A DNA stretch of 64,000 nucleotides from Reichenbachiella ulvae (GCF_025833875.1 NZ_JAOYOD010000001.1:1178001-1242000); one strand, 5' to 3'. Shown: positions 33,034-43,091, numbered from the stretch's first letter. Notes: generated by a model from the sequence alone, not told the origin. A program made the numbers and translations.

Positions 33034-33710
33034 AACATTTTACCGTCATACTTTCGGCTATTCATGTCTTTCTTTTGGTTTCATGCAGCAACCATTCTGA
33101 AAAGGAAAATGAATCATTCAACGACTCAGGTCATGGACATGGACTTATGCATTCATTGCCAAATGCTGTTTTGGATTCCGTGGTTTATTCCGAGGAGATG
33201 AAGAGGCTAATGGAGGATTTGAAGAAAGTTCAAGTGCAACTGAAGCAAAATGAGGAGCTAAAGAGTGAAATACAGCAAAGAAACCAAGAAACCTTTGTGC
33301 TTACTAGAACTGAACACATGACCTCCTTTCCTTGTAGCAGCTGTCATACCAGTGTGCCCAAAAAATTGGATAACAAAGATGCTGATGCGCATTGGAATAT
33401 AAAACTAAACCATGCCACCGACTTGGTAATGGATTGTAGAACCTGTCATAATCTGGATGAACCTGATCAGCTAACCTCGTTGGGCAAGCGACCCATTGAA
33501 TTCAATCATAGTTATCAGCAATGTGCCCAATGTCACTCATCGCAGGCCAAGGAATGGCTTGGGGGTGCGCATGGCAAAAGAGTAGGAGGCTGGGTCAAAC
33601 CTAGGACTATTAACAATTGTGTGAGCTGTCACAACCCTCATAATCCCAAAATTCAAAGCCGATGGCCTGCAAGGCTAAATACAGTGAAATTGCTTGAACA
33701 AAATCAATAA
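33030..33710 (+). CDS. Tetraheme cytochrome c lipoprotein
   Basis: 226 residues from 'MKHFTVILSAIHVFLLVSCSNHS', whose ATG overlaps the previous stop (ATGA); an earlier ATG at 33012 is less likely. A lipobox ends in Cys19. After a His-rich segment and a coiled coil ('MKRLMEDLKKVQVQLKQNEELKSEIQQ'), four CxxCH motifs appear: CSSCH, CRTCH, CAQCH and CVSCH. The spacing and lipid anchor do not match NapC/NirT, which has an N-terminal membrane helix. It most likely relays electrons between the FeS/NrfD module and NapB. Confidence 0.82.
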   Translation: MKHFTVILSAIHVFLLVSCSNHSEKENESFNDSGHGHGLMHSLPNAVLDSVVYSEEMKRLMEDLKKVQVQLKQNEELKSEIQQRNQETFVLTRTEHMTSFPCSSCHTSVPKKLDNKDADAHWNIKLNHATDLVMDCRTCHNLDEPDQLTSLGKRPIEFNHSYQQCAQCHSSQAKEWLGGAHGKRVGGWVKPRTINNCVSCHNPHNPKIQSRWPARLNTVKLLEQNQ

Positions 33711-33713
33711 GAA

Positions 33714-34727
33714 ATGAGTACGGACCCAAACGAAAATAAAAAAGACTTGTCTCAGCAGTGTGAATCAAAAAATTGCTCCTGTAAGGAGGATGGTTTTGAA
33801 CAAACATTCAATAAAAAAACGAGCAGGAGAGGTATGTTCAAATCCCTGACGGCAGGACTAATGGCTGGAACCGGTCTAGTCAACTCTTCTTGTAGTGTGC
33901 TTGCTTCTGATGAGACCAAAGAAAAGAAAGAACTGGAGTGGGAGGAGTTTTTTAAAGGCAACTATCAGTTGATGACGGATGAGGAAAAAGAAGATACCGT
34001 AAATCGACTGGAACGCCTATATGAATTGAATCATGGTAAAAAGTCCCAGATATCTTCCAAAGATGCCATCAAAGGCGTCCTGTACGGTTATGCATTCAAT
34101 ATTTCTAAATGTCAGGGATATATGGACTGTGTAAATGCCTGTGTCAAGGAGAATAATCAGGACAGAGATTCTCAGATGCAATACATCAGGATCCACGAAC
34201 ACCAAAATGGTTCTATCAATTTTGAAGACTCTGATGATGACTATTTTCACGAAGTCCCAGCCGAGGGGCATTTTTACATGGGGACCCAGTGTTTCCACTG
34301 CGAGAATCCCCCTTGCGTGGACGTTTGCCCAGTCAAGGCTACCTGGAAGGAAAAAGATGGTATTGTGGTAATAGACTATGACTGGTGTATTGGATGCAGA
34401 TACTGCATGGCAGCCTGTCCCTATGATGGTCGTCGTTTCAACTGGTCTACTCCCCAAGTACCTGAAGAAGAGGTGAACCTGGTGCAACACTATCTTGGCA
34501 ACAGATTGCGCAAAAAGGGAGTGATGGAAAAATGTACTTTTTGTATTCAAAGAAGCCGTAATGGCAAAAACCCAGCATGTGTAGAAGCATGCCCTACGGG
34601 CGCTCGAATATTCGGCAACCTGCTGGATCCGGACAGTGACATCCGATGGGTATTGGCCAATAAGAAAGTATTTAGACTCAAGGAGGATTTGGGTACCGAA
34701 CCCAAATTCTGGTATTTTATGGACTAA
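33714..34727 (+). CDS. Four-cluster 4Fe-4S electron-transfer subunit (NrfC/DsrO-like)
   Basis: A 337-residue protein. A Tat-like twin-arginine segment ('KTSRRGMFKSLTAGLMAG') is followed by clusters of cysteines: 'CQGYMDCVNAC', 'CFHCENPPCVDVCP', 'CIGCRYCMAACPYDGRRF' and 'CTFCIQRSRNGKNPACVEACP', enough for four 4Fe-4S centres. This pattern is that of DmsB/NrfC/DsrO subunits that pair with an NrfD membrane protein, encoded by the next gene, whose start overlaps by one base. An unusual Cys-rich N-terminus (CESKNCSCKED) precedes the Tat signal. Confidence 0.9.
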   Translation: MSTDPNENKKDLSQQCESKNCSCKEDGFEQTFNKKTSRRGMFKSLTAGLMAGTGLVNSSCSVLASDETKEKKELEWEEFFKGNYQLMTDEEKEDTVNRLERLYELNHGKKSQISSKDAIKGVLYGYAFNISKCQGYMDCVNACVKENNQDRDSQMQYIRIHEHQNGSINFEDSDDDYFHEVPAEGHFYMGTQCFHCENPPCVDVCPVKATWKEKDGIVVIDYDWCIGCRYCMAACPYDGRRFNWSTPQVPEEEVNLVQHYLGNRLRKKGVMEKCTFCIQRSRNGKNPACVEACPTGARIFGNLLDPDSDIRWVLANKKVFRLKEDLGTEPKFWYFMD

Positions 34728-35974
34728 TGATAAAGCAACTAACAATTTTTGCCAGTATGGCCAAAGATGGGCTCAATGAAGCCCTACAAGGTAATAAGTC
34801 CTATCATATTTGGATGGGCAGTCTTACCATGCTCATGCTCCTCGGGGCGTACTGTTATCACCAACAACTGAACGTAGGACTATCCGCTACTGGCATGAGT
34901 GACAGAGTCAGTTGGGGATTGTACATTTCCAATTTCACCTTTTTGGTAGGGGTGGCGGCAGCAGCTGTGATGTTAGTATTGCCAACTTATATCCTTCATG
35001 ATTTTGATTTCTCCAAAGCCGTATTGATAGGTGAAGGTTTAGCAGCCTCTGCTTTAATTATGTGTTTGGCTTTCGTGACAGTCGATTTGGGTGGCCCTAT
35101 TCGAGCCTGGCATCTGATACCAGGTATAGGTCGTTTCAATTGGCCAGATTCCATGTTAGCCTGGGACGTTATAGTATTAAATGGTTACCTCATCATCAAT
35201 CTTACTGTACCGCTGTATATTTTGATTAGCAAGTATCAGGGGCTACAACCGAATAAGAAAATTTACTTGCCAGGAGTGTTTTTGTCTGTATTTTGGGCAG
35301 TAGGCATACACATGGTAACTGCCTTTCTTTACGCAGGACTACCCGCCAGACCCTTTTGGAACAATGCACTTTTAGGTCCTCGTTTTTTGGCATCTGCATT
35401 TGCTGCAGGACCCGCACTGATAATCTTGGTGTTGCAGGTGATTGACCGTTATTCGGATTATAAAATCGATAAGGTGACCATTCGAAAAATATCCTTGGTA
35501 GTAGCAGTGGCAGCTCAGATCAATTTGATCATGCTTTTCTCTGAATTATTCAAAGAGTTTTATGCACCTACGCATCACAGCATTAGTGCTGTATACTTGT
35601 TTTTTGGTCTGGATGGAAAAAATGCCCTCATGCCTTGGATTTATTCATCCATCGCCATGAACATAGTTGCCACCATCATTCTCACCTTGCATGTATTAAG
35701 GAAGGATATTAAATGGCTCAATTTTGCATGTTTACTTCTTTTTGTGGCTATCTGGATAGAAAAGGGAATGGGATTGATTATTCCAGGTTTTATCCCAGGT
35801 CCCTACGGAGATATTGTAGAATACTCTCCCACCTTAATCGAAATTGGGGTAACCTTAGGAATTTGGGCCATGGGAGCATTTATATTTACGATCCTGGTCA
35901 AGGCAGCCATTCCAATTGAAGTGGGGAAATTAAGGTACAAGAACAATAAATCTGTTTCAACCATTGAGCCATGA
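34727..35974 (+). CDS. NrfD/PsrC-type membrane quinol-oxidising subunit
   Basis: A 415-residue integral membrane protein with eight to ten helices. 'RVSWGLYISNFTFLVGVAAAAVMLVLPTYIL' and 'VTVDLGGPIRAWHLIPGIGRFNWPDSMLAWDVIVLNGYL' match the NrfD family (closest in form to DsrP/HmeB), which exchanges electrons with the quinone pool. It overlaps the FeS gene and the following DUF gene. Standing where napC or napGH would normally be, it is the likely quinol entry point for this nitrate reductase. Confidence 0.9.
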   Translation: MIKQLTIFASMAKDGLNEALQGNKSYHIWMGSLTMLMLLGAYCYHQQLNVGLSATGMSDRVSWGLYISNFTFLVGVAAAAVMLVLPTYILHDFDFSKAVLIGEGLAASALIMCLAFVTVDLGGPIRAWHLIPGIGRFNWPDSMLAWDVIVLNGYLIINLTVPLYILISKYQGLQPNKKIYLPGVFLSVFWAVGIHMVTAFLYAGLPARPFWNNALLGPRFLASAFAAGPALIILVLQVIDRYSDYKIDKVTIRKISLVVAVAAQINLIMLFSELFKEFYAPTHHSISAVYLFFGLDGKNALMPWIYSSIAMNIVATIILTLHVLRKDIKWLNFACLLLFVAIWIEKGMGLIIPGFIPGPYGDIVEYSPTLIEIGVTLGIWAMGAFIFTILVKAAIPIEVGKLRYKNNKSVSTIEP

Positions 35975-36255
35975 AGATAAGAATACAACAGAATTGTATA
36001 CGAATTCGCCTCTCAGATGAGGATATGATCCTACTAAACGATATAAATGAGGTTACAGAATCTTTATGCCTTACCAAAAACAATGTATATCAATATACCC
36101 TGCGTTTGTCTGATCAAAACTATATTGAAACAGGACTTAATTCAATGACCGTTTTGGCCAATAAAGAAGATTTTAATCAACCTGATGACGTTTCAGTTAA
36201 GTGGCATTCAGAGTATGGAATCAAAGTACTGATTGAAAGTGATCTCCACGAGTAG
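35971..36255 (+). CDS. Small conserved protein at the end of the nap operon (DUF7009-like)
   Basis: A 94-residue soluble protein starting inside the nrfD stop (ATGA overlap). 'MKIRIQQNCIRIRLSDEDMILLNDINEVTESLC...YTLRLS' looks like the DUF7009 type of small proteins seen in Bacteroidota redox loci; this assignment is from memory and moderate. No metal-binding motif is obvious. A role as accessory factor for the upstream redox complex is inferred only from position. Confidence 0.6.
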   Translation: MKIRIQQNCIRIRLSDEDMILLNDINEVTESLCLTKNNVYQYTLRLSDQNYIETGLNSMTVLANKEDFNQPDDVSVKWHSEYGIKVLIESDLHE

Positions 36256-36372
36256 GTTTAAGTAGATCGGTTGAGGAAGGTGAGAATTGCACCAAGCAAA
36301 GGTAGTTCTATAGGGAGGTAATTTGAAACGGTCTAATGTTTTGATATTAAGATCATTAGCAGTAAATTAATC

Positions 36373-36411
36373 AAGCGCATTTTGAGAACAACACTTGAAA
36401 TGCGCTTTTTT
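36373..36411 (+). terminator. Rho-independent terminator after the nap operon
   Basis: AAGCGCATTT (36373-36382) pairs perfectly with AAATGCGCTT (36398-36407), followed by further T's. It lies 118 bp downstream of the last gene of the nitrate operon and 47 bp before the next gene. Confidence 0.85.
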
Positions 36412-36457
36412 ATGTTTGATATCAAATGAACTTTGACTAATTCAAATACTAACCTAC

Positions 36458-37420
36458 ATGACTGAACAAAAAATAATAGTAACTGCAGATGACTATGGCG
36501 TCTTTGATGAAATCGATAGGGGAGTCCTGGAGGCCGTCAGTGCTGGTAAGATCAATTCAGTAGCAGCTTTTGCCAACTATGGCAATAAAGGACAGCTGTC
36601 TCGTAAAAAGGCTGAGCAATTATTGAAAATCGCCGACAACAGTGGACATGAACTGCATTTGGGAATCCATCTGACGATTAGCTCTGGAAAACCGCTAACT
36701 GGAATCAATGGGTTTGAGCAGAGTTGCACACTTAGGGGCTTCCGGGATTTTAAGAATGTTGAGGAAATAGATCAAAGGGGAAAGGAACGATTGATGGACG
36801 AGCTGCATGCGCAAATGAAGGTGTTCGAAGGTCTTCCTATTCGGCACCTCACCTCGCACCACGATGCGCTTACCTATCATAGGAGGCATTTCGAATGCTT
36901 GCTAGAACTGGCTAGAGATTATGATCTCCCCATTCGTAACTACCGATACGATCCCGAACAAAGAAACAAAATGGAGTTCATCTGTGGTACGGATTGGATC
37001 AGCTTGAGGAAACTAGATCAGATCAAAGAAGCATTTGAAAATGAGCATCAGTTGCAAATCAGTATGCCTGATGTAACCTATGTAGGACAGTATGCTACCA
37101 AGTACAATCTATTCTGGAATAGATTCAAGAAGGAAAACGTCATTAATAGAGCTTCTGAGAAGCGTCGTGAATTGGAAGGATACATTGAGCGACTGGCAGA
37201 GAAACCCGACCCTCATAAGACTGAAATCGTATCTCACATCATAGCGCCCAAAGTCCATTCGCAAAAGCACTACCGTCAATTGGTCAAAAAGTACAACTAC
37301 AAAGGCGTATCCCCAGCCTACTTTGACGGCCGTTTGCTAGAGATGTATACTTTGATGGATTTTGAAGCTATACCCAATCTGGCTGGCAATTTGAAATGGG
37401 GAGTATGGAAAGATGGCTAA
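36458..37420 (+). CDS. YdjC/ChbG-family carbohydrate deacetylase
   Basis: A 320-residue protein. 'KIIVTADDYGVFDEIDRGVLEAV' (metal-binding Asp-Asp), 'ELHLGIHLTISSGKPL' and 'RHLTSHHDALTYHRRHFECLLELARDYDLPIRNYRY' are the ChbG/HpnK deacetylase motifs; His residues in the second and third complete the metal site. Enzymes of this family remove N-acetyl groups from acetylated sugars such as diacetylchitobiose. There is no signal peptide, so it is cytoplasmic. It is a single gene after the nap terminator. Confidence 0.88.
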   Translation: MTEQKIIVTADDYGVFDEIDRGVLEAVSAGKINSVAAFANYGNKGQLSRKKAEQLLKIADNSGHELHLGIHLTISSGKPLTGINGFEQSCTLRGFRDFKNVEEIDQRGKERLMDELHAQMKVFEGLPIRHLTSHHDALTYHRRHFECLLELARDYDLPIRNYRYDPEQRNKMEFICGTDWISLRKLDQIKEAFENEHQLQISMPDVTYVGQYATKYNLFWNRFKKENVINRASEKRRELEGYIERLAEKPDPHKTEIVSHIIAPKVHSQKHYRQLVKKYNYKGVSPAYFDGRLLEMYTLMDFEAIPNLAGNLKWGVWKDG

Positions 37421-37583
37421 TAAAGTATACACTATGTGAATAATGATTTAATGAGTTAATTCAATTTTAAATATTCTTTGATAGAACGGATTGCAAATTG
37501 TCATTACGAAGACAAAAAAGTAATCTATTATTGTAGATGAAAGACCAATAACTAATTCTAATCTAGAGCCTCCGACTAACCTT

Positions 37584-40500
37584 ATGTGTATTACCCAGCA
37601 TTGGATTAACAAAACCTTTTGGTTTTTAATATGGATTTTCGTTTTACTATCTCAAGAGTCTTTGGCTCAGAAAACAAAAGTCAACATTACTCCTCTCACG
37701 GTGCAAGATGGTATGTCTTCAGACATCATATTTTGCACTTTTCAGGATAGTTACGGGTTCATCTGGTTTGGAACCAAAGCAGGCTTAACTCGGTATGATG
37801 GTAGACAATTTAAGGTGTTTGATATCTTCAATACGCCTCAGCTAAGCAACAATAAAATTCATGCCATTGTTCAAGACAATGAAGGTTTATTATGGGTCGG
37901 AACCGAGTTTGGGTTAACTGTCATGGATGTTCAAGGAGAGGTTCAAAAAATATACTGGTCTGATAGCAATAATCCCAAGTCAATAAGTGATAATAGGATT
38001 CGCAACTTGCACAAAGGTAAGGATGGTACTATATGGATAGGAACCGACAATGGTACGGTCGAAAGATACTTAGGCAAAGACGAGTTTGAGATTTTTTATC
38101 ATTTCAATAATCAGGATGAAAGCTCCATTTATGGCGGTAGTATCACAGCCAACTTCATTACTTTTATTGCTGAAGACAATTTGGGGCAAGTTTGGGCTAG
38201 AGATTCCAGAAATAACATTGTTGTAATTCCCTCTTCATTAAGGACGTCTGAAAGCCCTTTAACGGGAAGTCAAGCACCCATAGATGTAAAGATCATTCCT
38301 GAATTAAATGCGATAGGGATAGATAAAGCTCGAAACATCTATGGACTCGATGACTCGGGTTTGTTGCAGTACGACTATGCAGACTACTCGTTTAAAGTAA
38401 TAAAGCCCATTCCTGCCCCTGAATTTACAGAAGGGAATATTGTAATAAGTGAATCCGAAAATTTTTGGATTGTCGATAACAAGCACTGTGCGGAAATAGA
38501 GATTAACAGTGGACAGGTTTTCATTCACTTCGAGCCATATGTTTCTCCTTTTAAATACTCCAGAGCAAAAGGGATCGAAGATATGACCGGTACAATCTGG
38601 ATGACATCCGATCAGGGTGTGATTAAGATTGTTCCCCATAAGGCAAGTGGTTTTACTCAAATCCCTTCTACATTATCTCTTTCTATAGATACCTACAGTT
38701 TTAACGGCATGCTCGAATCAAGAAATGGGGGTGTTGTAGCACATGCAGCTGATCATATGATTACAGTTGATCCATCTACATATCAATTGGATACACTTTT
38801 TGAACTTGAAGGGAAGTGTTTCGAATTGATAGAAGACGAAGACAGTTTCTGGGCGATTCATGAACACGATGGGCTCTTTAAAATTGATAAACAGTCCTAT
38901 GCCACAGTGAATTATAATTTAGGGTTTAGAACTCGATATCATACTTTGCTTCAGATCAGTACCGGAGAAGTACTCATTGGGACCGGAACTGGTGTCTTTT
39001 CATTTGATCCAGTTACAGAGCAATTCACCCGTATGTATCAGGAAGATCGAATGCTACGAGTAACTAGAATCTATAAAATGATTCAATCTAGACGTGGCAT
39101 CCTCTGGGCTGTCAGTAGCAATGGTCTGTTGAAACTAGGAGCTGATAATACATTCATCAATAGGTATAACCCTCAAAATTATCAGCAAAGTGGTCTTCGT
39201 AGTAATGTATTGGTCAATTTGCATGAAGATCAAAATGAGGTGCTTTGGTTGGGAGGAAGTAGTGGTGGTCTCATTCGATTTGATCCAGAACAAGAGCAGT
39301 TTCATCATTACACCAAAAAAGATGGACTAGCTAGTAATAGTGTCCAAGCTATTTTATCTACGGATAGTCTTATTTGGGTCAGTACTTCCAACGGTCTGTC
39401 GTGCTTCGATCCATCAACTGAAGTTTTTAAAAATTACTTCAAAAGAGATGGTTTGGCAGATAATGGATTTAACATCAACAGTGCTCTGAAAACCACATCT
39501 GGCCAGCTTTTTTTTGGTGGGCCCCAGGGATTGACTTCCTTTAACACGTCTCAATGGATCCAGTATCAAAAGGAGAAGGAAAGTGAATATCATGTACCAC
39601 TGATCTTAAGCAGCTTTACCAAATTGGATGGTGATAAAAATGAAGTTAAAGACTTATCTACGATTGCCAGGCATAACAAGATGGTGGCTTTGAACTACTA
39701 TGATCGTAATTTTTCGATTGAATTCGCACTAGCAGATTTTGGGTATCCAGAGGAGTATAGCTATGCATACATGTTAGGTGGCCTAGATAAGGGTTGGAAT
39801 ACTCTAGGTAATCAGACTCGCATTAACATTCCCTCCTTACCCTATGGCAACTATATGCTAAGGGTGAAAGCTAAAAATGCAAGTGGCTTATGGAGCAGTG
39901 AAGAATTGGTTATTGGACTGAGAATGAACCGGATTTACTATGAGACCCCTTTGTTTATTGGTTTGGTCATTTTCCTCCTGGGATTGGTTGTTTTTCTGTT
40001 TTTTAGAATGCGATTGCAGCGCCTGGAAAAGGCGAAACTCCATCTGGAACAAACAGTAACAGAGCGAACAAAGGAAATACTCAGTCAAAAGAACAAAATA
40101 GAATCGGATAAAGAAACTATAGAAAAGCAGGCTGAAAAACTAAAGGAATTTAATTCGGTACAGACCCGATGGTTTACCAACATCGCCCATGAACTGAGAA
40201 CACCGCTTACTTTAATTCTGGGACCGATTCGTCAGTTTTTGAAATCTAACAACAATGGTTCATATGAAGGTATAAGCAATATCACTTTAGCAGAAAAGAA
40301 TAGTAAGAGCCTATTACGACTCGTCAATGAAATACTCGATGTATCCAAACTAGAGTCTAATCAACTCAAACTCAACTGGCAGATCACTGATCTGACTCAG
40401 CTGGTTAAAGAAACAGCTTCTCAGTTTGATTCTATGGCCAGACAAAAGGAGGTGACATTGCGTATTGAGTTAAATCATGATATCACTGCTAAAATTGATA

Positions 40501-41699
40501 AAGACAGGACTCAAAATATCTTGATCAATCTTATCTACAATGCCTTGAAATTCACACACAAAGGTCAAAGTGTTAGCGTTAGACTTGAACATGATGAACA
40601 TAGAGGAGCACTTGTTTGCGTACGGGATACAGGGGAGGGGATTTCTAAGGAAGACCTGCCTCATATTTTTGATCGCTATTATCAAGCCACCAATACCAAT
40701 CGCATGAACCAGGGAGGGACTGGGATAGGACTGGCCTTGTCTCAAGAATTGGCGCATTTGCATGGTGGCGAGATTAATGTACAAAGTGAGCTAGGAGAGG
40801 GAAGCACATTTACCTTGAGCCTACCACCAGGTTTAATTCAAAGCTCAGAATTTATCGATGAGAAAGAATCTCTCACCACCATTTCGCCAGGTTTTGAGTT
40901 GGAGATAAAGGAAGGCAATTGGCAAGCTCAAAACAATAAGGCAGTCGAACCTTCTTCACACGATTCTACCATTCTGATCGTAGAGGACAATCCTGATATG
41001 CGACAGTACATTCACGGCATCCTGTCGGCACATCATCAGTTAGTTGAAGCAATAGATGGTTTAGATGCACTGGAGTATTTAGAAAACTCCCAGCCAGATC
41101 TGATCATTTCAGATGTCATGATGCCACGCATGGATGGCATAGAGCTCGCCAAAAGAGTCAAACAGTCAGAAGAGCTCAAATGCATTCCCTTTTTGACCCT
41201 CACAGCCAAAGCTTCTGATTCAGACAAATTGGAAGCCTTGCGCATAGGAATAGACGATTATCTGACCAAACCATTTAATGCTGAGGAGCTCGAGATTAGA
41301 GCAAGTAATTTGATATTAAATTATCAAGAAAGATTGAAAAGCGCTCAGCTAGATAACACAGATACAAAAGAGCCAAGCTATCATGACCAGCTAATCATGG
41401 ATATGAAAGCATTCGTGCTAAGCGAACTAAAGAATAGTGAGTTCACCATAGAGCATCTGGCCGAATCCCAAAATATGAGTGTCAGCTCTCTCAAAAGAAC
41501 CCTGAAAAAAACAGCAGGTATGAGTCCAGGTAAGTTCGTCAGAGAGATCCGTCTTCAACAAGCCCGGGCTATGCTGGAGGCCAGACAGTACGCTACAGTG
41601 CTGGAAGTCGTCTATGCGGTGGGCTTGGAAAATGCCTCACATTTCTCCAAGTTGTACTATGAGCGATTCGGTAAAAAGCCATCCGAATATCAATTGTAA
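37584..41699 (+). CDS. Hybrid two-component system sensor/regulator (HTCS)
   Basis: A 1371-residue one-protein signalling system. A signal peptide (to about 28) leads into two periplasmic beta-propellers of 'W(F/V)GT..GL...DG' repeats (30-700) and a Y_Y_Y domain (about 700-770), then one membrane helix (about 785-810). Inside are a histidine kinase with phospho-His869 ('IAHELRTPLTLILGP'), an ATPase domain ('GTGIGLALSQELAHLHGG'), a receiver with Asp1177 ('IISDVMMPRMDG') and an AraC HTH (about 1265-1371). HTCS proteins usually sense glycans and activate nearby loci; here the downstream genes encode secreted surface proteins rather than SusC/SusD. Confidence 0.97.
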   Translation: MCITQHWINKTFWFLIWIFVLLSQESLAQKTKVNITPLTVQDGMSSDIIFCTFQDSYGFIWFGTKAGLTRYDGRQFKVFDIFNTPQLSNNKIHAIVQDNEGLLWVGTEFGLTVMDVQGEVQKIYWSDSNNPKSISDNRIRNLHKGKDGTIWIGTDNGTVERYLGKDEFEIFYHFNNQDESSIYGGSITANFITFIAEDNLGQVWARDSRNNIVVIPSSLRTSESPLTGSQAPIDVKIIPELNAIGIDKARNIYGLDDSGLLQYDYADYSFKVIKPIPAPEFTEGNIVISESENFWIVDNKHCAEIEINSGQVFIHFEPYVSPFKYSRAKGIEDMTGTIWMTSDQGVIKIVPHKASGFTQIPSTLSLSIDTYSFNGMLESRNGGVVAHAADHMITVDPSTYQLDTLFELEGKCFELIEDEDSFWAIHEHDGLFKIDKQSYATVNYNLGFRTRYHTLLQISTGEVLIGTGTGVFSFDPVTEQFTRMYQEDRMLRVTRIYKMIQSRRGILWAVSSNGLLKLGADNTFINRYNPQNYQQSGLRSNVLVNLHEDQNEVLWLGGSSGGLIRFDPEQEQFHHYTKKDGLASNSVQAILSTDSLIWVSTSNGLSCFDPSTEVFKNYFKRDGLADNGFNINSALKTTSGQLFFGGPQGLTSFNTSQWIQYQKEKESEYHVPLILSSFTKLDGDKNEVKDLSTIARHNKMVALNYYDRNFSIEFALADFGYPEEYSYAYMLGGLDKGWNTLGNQTRINIPSLPYGNYMLRVKAKNASGLWSSEELVIGLRMNRIYYETPLFIGLVIFLLGLVVFLFFRMRLQRLEKAKLHLEQTVTERTKEILSQKNKIESDKETIEKQAEKLKEFNSVQTRWFTNIAHELRTPLTLILGPIRQFLKSNNNGSYEGISNITLAEKNSKSLLRLVNEILDVSKLESNQLKLNWQITDLTQLVKETASQFDSMARQKEVTLRIELNHDITAKIDKDRTQNILINLIYNALKFTHKGQSVSVRLEHDEHRGALVCVRDTGEGISKEDLPHIFDRYYQATNTNRMNQGGTGIGLALSQELAHLHGGEINVQSELGEGSTFTLSLPPGLIQSSEFIDEKESLTTISPGFELEIKEGNWQAQNNKAVEPSSHDSTILIVEDNPDMRQYIHGILSAHHQLVEAIDGLDALEYLENSQPDLIISDVMMPRMDGIELAKRVKQSEELKCIPFLTLTAKASDSDKLEALRIGIDDYLTKPFNAEELEIRASNLILNYQERLKSAQLDNTDTKEPSYHDQLIMDMKAFVLSELKNSEFTIEHLAESQNMSVSSLKRTLKKTAGMSPGKFVREIRLQQARAMLEARQYATVLEVVYAVGLENASHFSKLYYERFGKKPSEYQL

Positions 41700-41830
41700 A
41701 AAAAATAAAGAGGATCGAAATTGCAGGTAGAAAAACTTTACCTAATCCCCGAAAAACTCATCTGAGGCTAAATAAACCCCTGTCTGGCCTTTTTGCGTCA
41801 GCATATGGACTTTTTGGAGTAGACAGCTTG

Positions 41831-41853
41831 AGTCAATATCTAGAGCTTTGACT
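41831..41853. promoter_or_regulatory. Inverted repeat upstream of secreted-protein genes
   Basis: AGTCAA (41831-41836) and TTGACT (41848-41853) form an inverted repeat with an 11-base spacer, 58 bp before the start at 41911. The HTCS HTH is a plausible ligand. The arms are short, so this could be chance. Confidence 0.3.
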
Positions 41854-41910
41854 TATTATCTGTTTATTCAATAAAAACTGCTATCAAACTAGCATCAAAT
41901 AAGTACTTAT

Positions 41911-43059
41911 ATGAAAACTACAACCAACATTTTAACACTACTCTTTGTTTTATTTATAATAACCTATTCTGCCCAGGGCCAGACTGATTTAGACGGTGCT
42001 GAGAGGTACATATTGAACTATGATGGTGCTACAACTGGAGAGTACATCCAAAATGGGAGGTACCGCAGTACGAACTGGGGGCTTGATTTTTATGTTGGCT
42101 CTAATATGCGTATGTCTCTATCTTCTACATCACTTAGCCTTAATGTCCCTTCATTTTTTAAGCATGTTGATATGGAGAGTACATATACAGATGCACTCAC
42201 CGTAAATGGAAACGCCTTTATTCAATCCATCATGAATCTCAATGTCCTCAGAGGATTCGATGATCTACATCTGCAAGGTTCTCAGAGTGCTGGTACGAGT
42301 ATGTATATATCCAATGAAGGAAATATTGGTGTAGGTACCACTTCGCCGAGCAGTAAGCTTCATGTATTAGGAGCTGATAATGATGGTACTACCGCAGCTT
42401 TGACAGTAACGTCCCCAGGTCAGACCATGTTGCTAGATGGTAATGAAATTGATGCGATAGATTCGGATTTGTATTTAATGAATAATTCTGAATACAATAT
42501 TACCGCAATGAATGGGGGAGGGAATTTTGGTATCGGCACTTTGGATCCATCAGTAAAGTTCCATTTAGTAGGTAACTTGCGCATTGATAATGGAGACATC
42601 ATGTCTCATGGCCCTTTAGAATTCAAACCTGATGTAGATGCAACAGGTGATGGCGAAGTAGTCTTTTATAACAATGTAGAAGAGGAAACCTTTCGTATCA
42701 ATATGGATGGTAATATTGGCATTGGCACTGCTGCACCTACCCAAAAACTAGAAGTTGTTGGATCTATCAAAGCCACTTCATTCGTCACCTCTACAGCCAG
42801 TTTTCCTGATTATGTGTTTGGAGACAATTACAATAAAATGTCTCTCAACAACCTGGACACATATATTCACACCTACAGACATTTACCAAACATGCCTTCT
42901 GAATCTGAAGTAGTAGACCAGGGATTGGATGTGGCGGATGTAGTCATCAAATCGGTAGAAAATATTGAGACCATCTACCTACACTTGATCGAAATGAATG
43001 AAAAGATTGATGAGCTGCAAAAGGAGAATGCAGCGTTAAAAGCTCAATTAAATCAATAG
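41911..43059 (+). CDS. Secreted tail-fibre-like protein with C-terminal coiled coil
   Basis: A 382-residue protein with a signal peptide ('LLFVLFIITYSAQGQ'). Its body has three 'GIGT..PS.KL.V.G' repeats ('VGVGTTSPSSKLHVLG', 'GIGTLDPSVKFHLVG', 'GIGTAAPTQKLEVVG'), then 'FPDYVFGDNYNKMSLNNLDTYIHTYRHLPNMPSESEV', and it ends in a coiled coil ('IEMNEKIDELQKENAALKAQL'). This is a frequent Bacteroidota architecture related to trimeric fibres with intramolecular-chaperone tails, but the S74 catalytic residues are not obvious. It lies 32 bp upstream of the giant repeat protein and is probably cotranscribed. Confidence 0.75.
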   Translation: MKTTTNILTLLFVLFIITYSAQGQTDLDGAERYILNYDGATTGEYIQNGRYRSTNWGLDFYVGSNMRMSLSSTSLSLNVPSFFKHVDMESTYTDALTVNGNAFIQSIMNLNVLRGFDDLHLQGSQSAGTSMYISNEGNIGVGTTSPSSKLHVLGADNDGTTAALTVTSPGQTMLLDGNEIDAIDSDLYLMNNSEYNITAMNGGGNFGIGTLDPSVKFHLVGNLRIDNGDIMSHGPLEFKPDVDATGDGEVVFYNNVEEETFRINMDGNIGIGTAAPTQKLEVVGSIKATSFVTSTASFPDYVFGDNYNKMSLNNLDTYIHTYRHLPNMPSESEVVDQGLDVADVVIKSVENIETIYLHLIEMNEKIDELQKENAALKAQLNQ

Positions 43060-43091
43060 TCTGTCTTACCTACAACCTAAAATTAGCTAAG

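Noticed and set aside
33030..33710. Tetraheme lipoprotein as NapC/NirT.
   Set aside because: NapC has an N-terminal membrane helix and a characteristic heme spacing; this protein has a lipobox and a different layout.
40000..40100. Opposite-strand frames across the HTCS and nap genes.
   Set aside because: They overlap strongly supported genes and lack family features.
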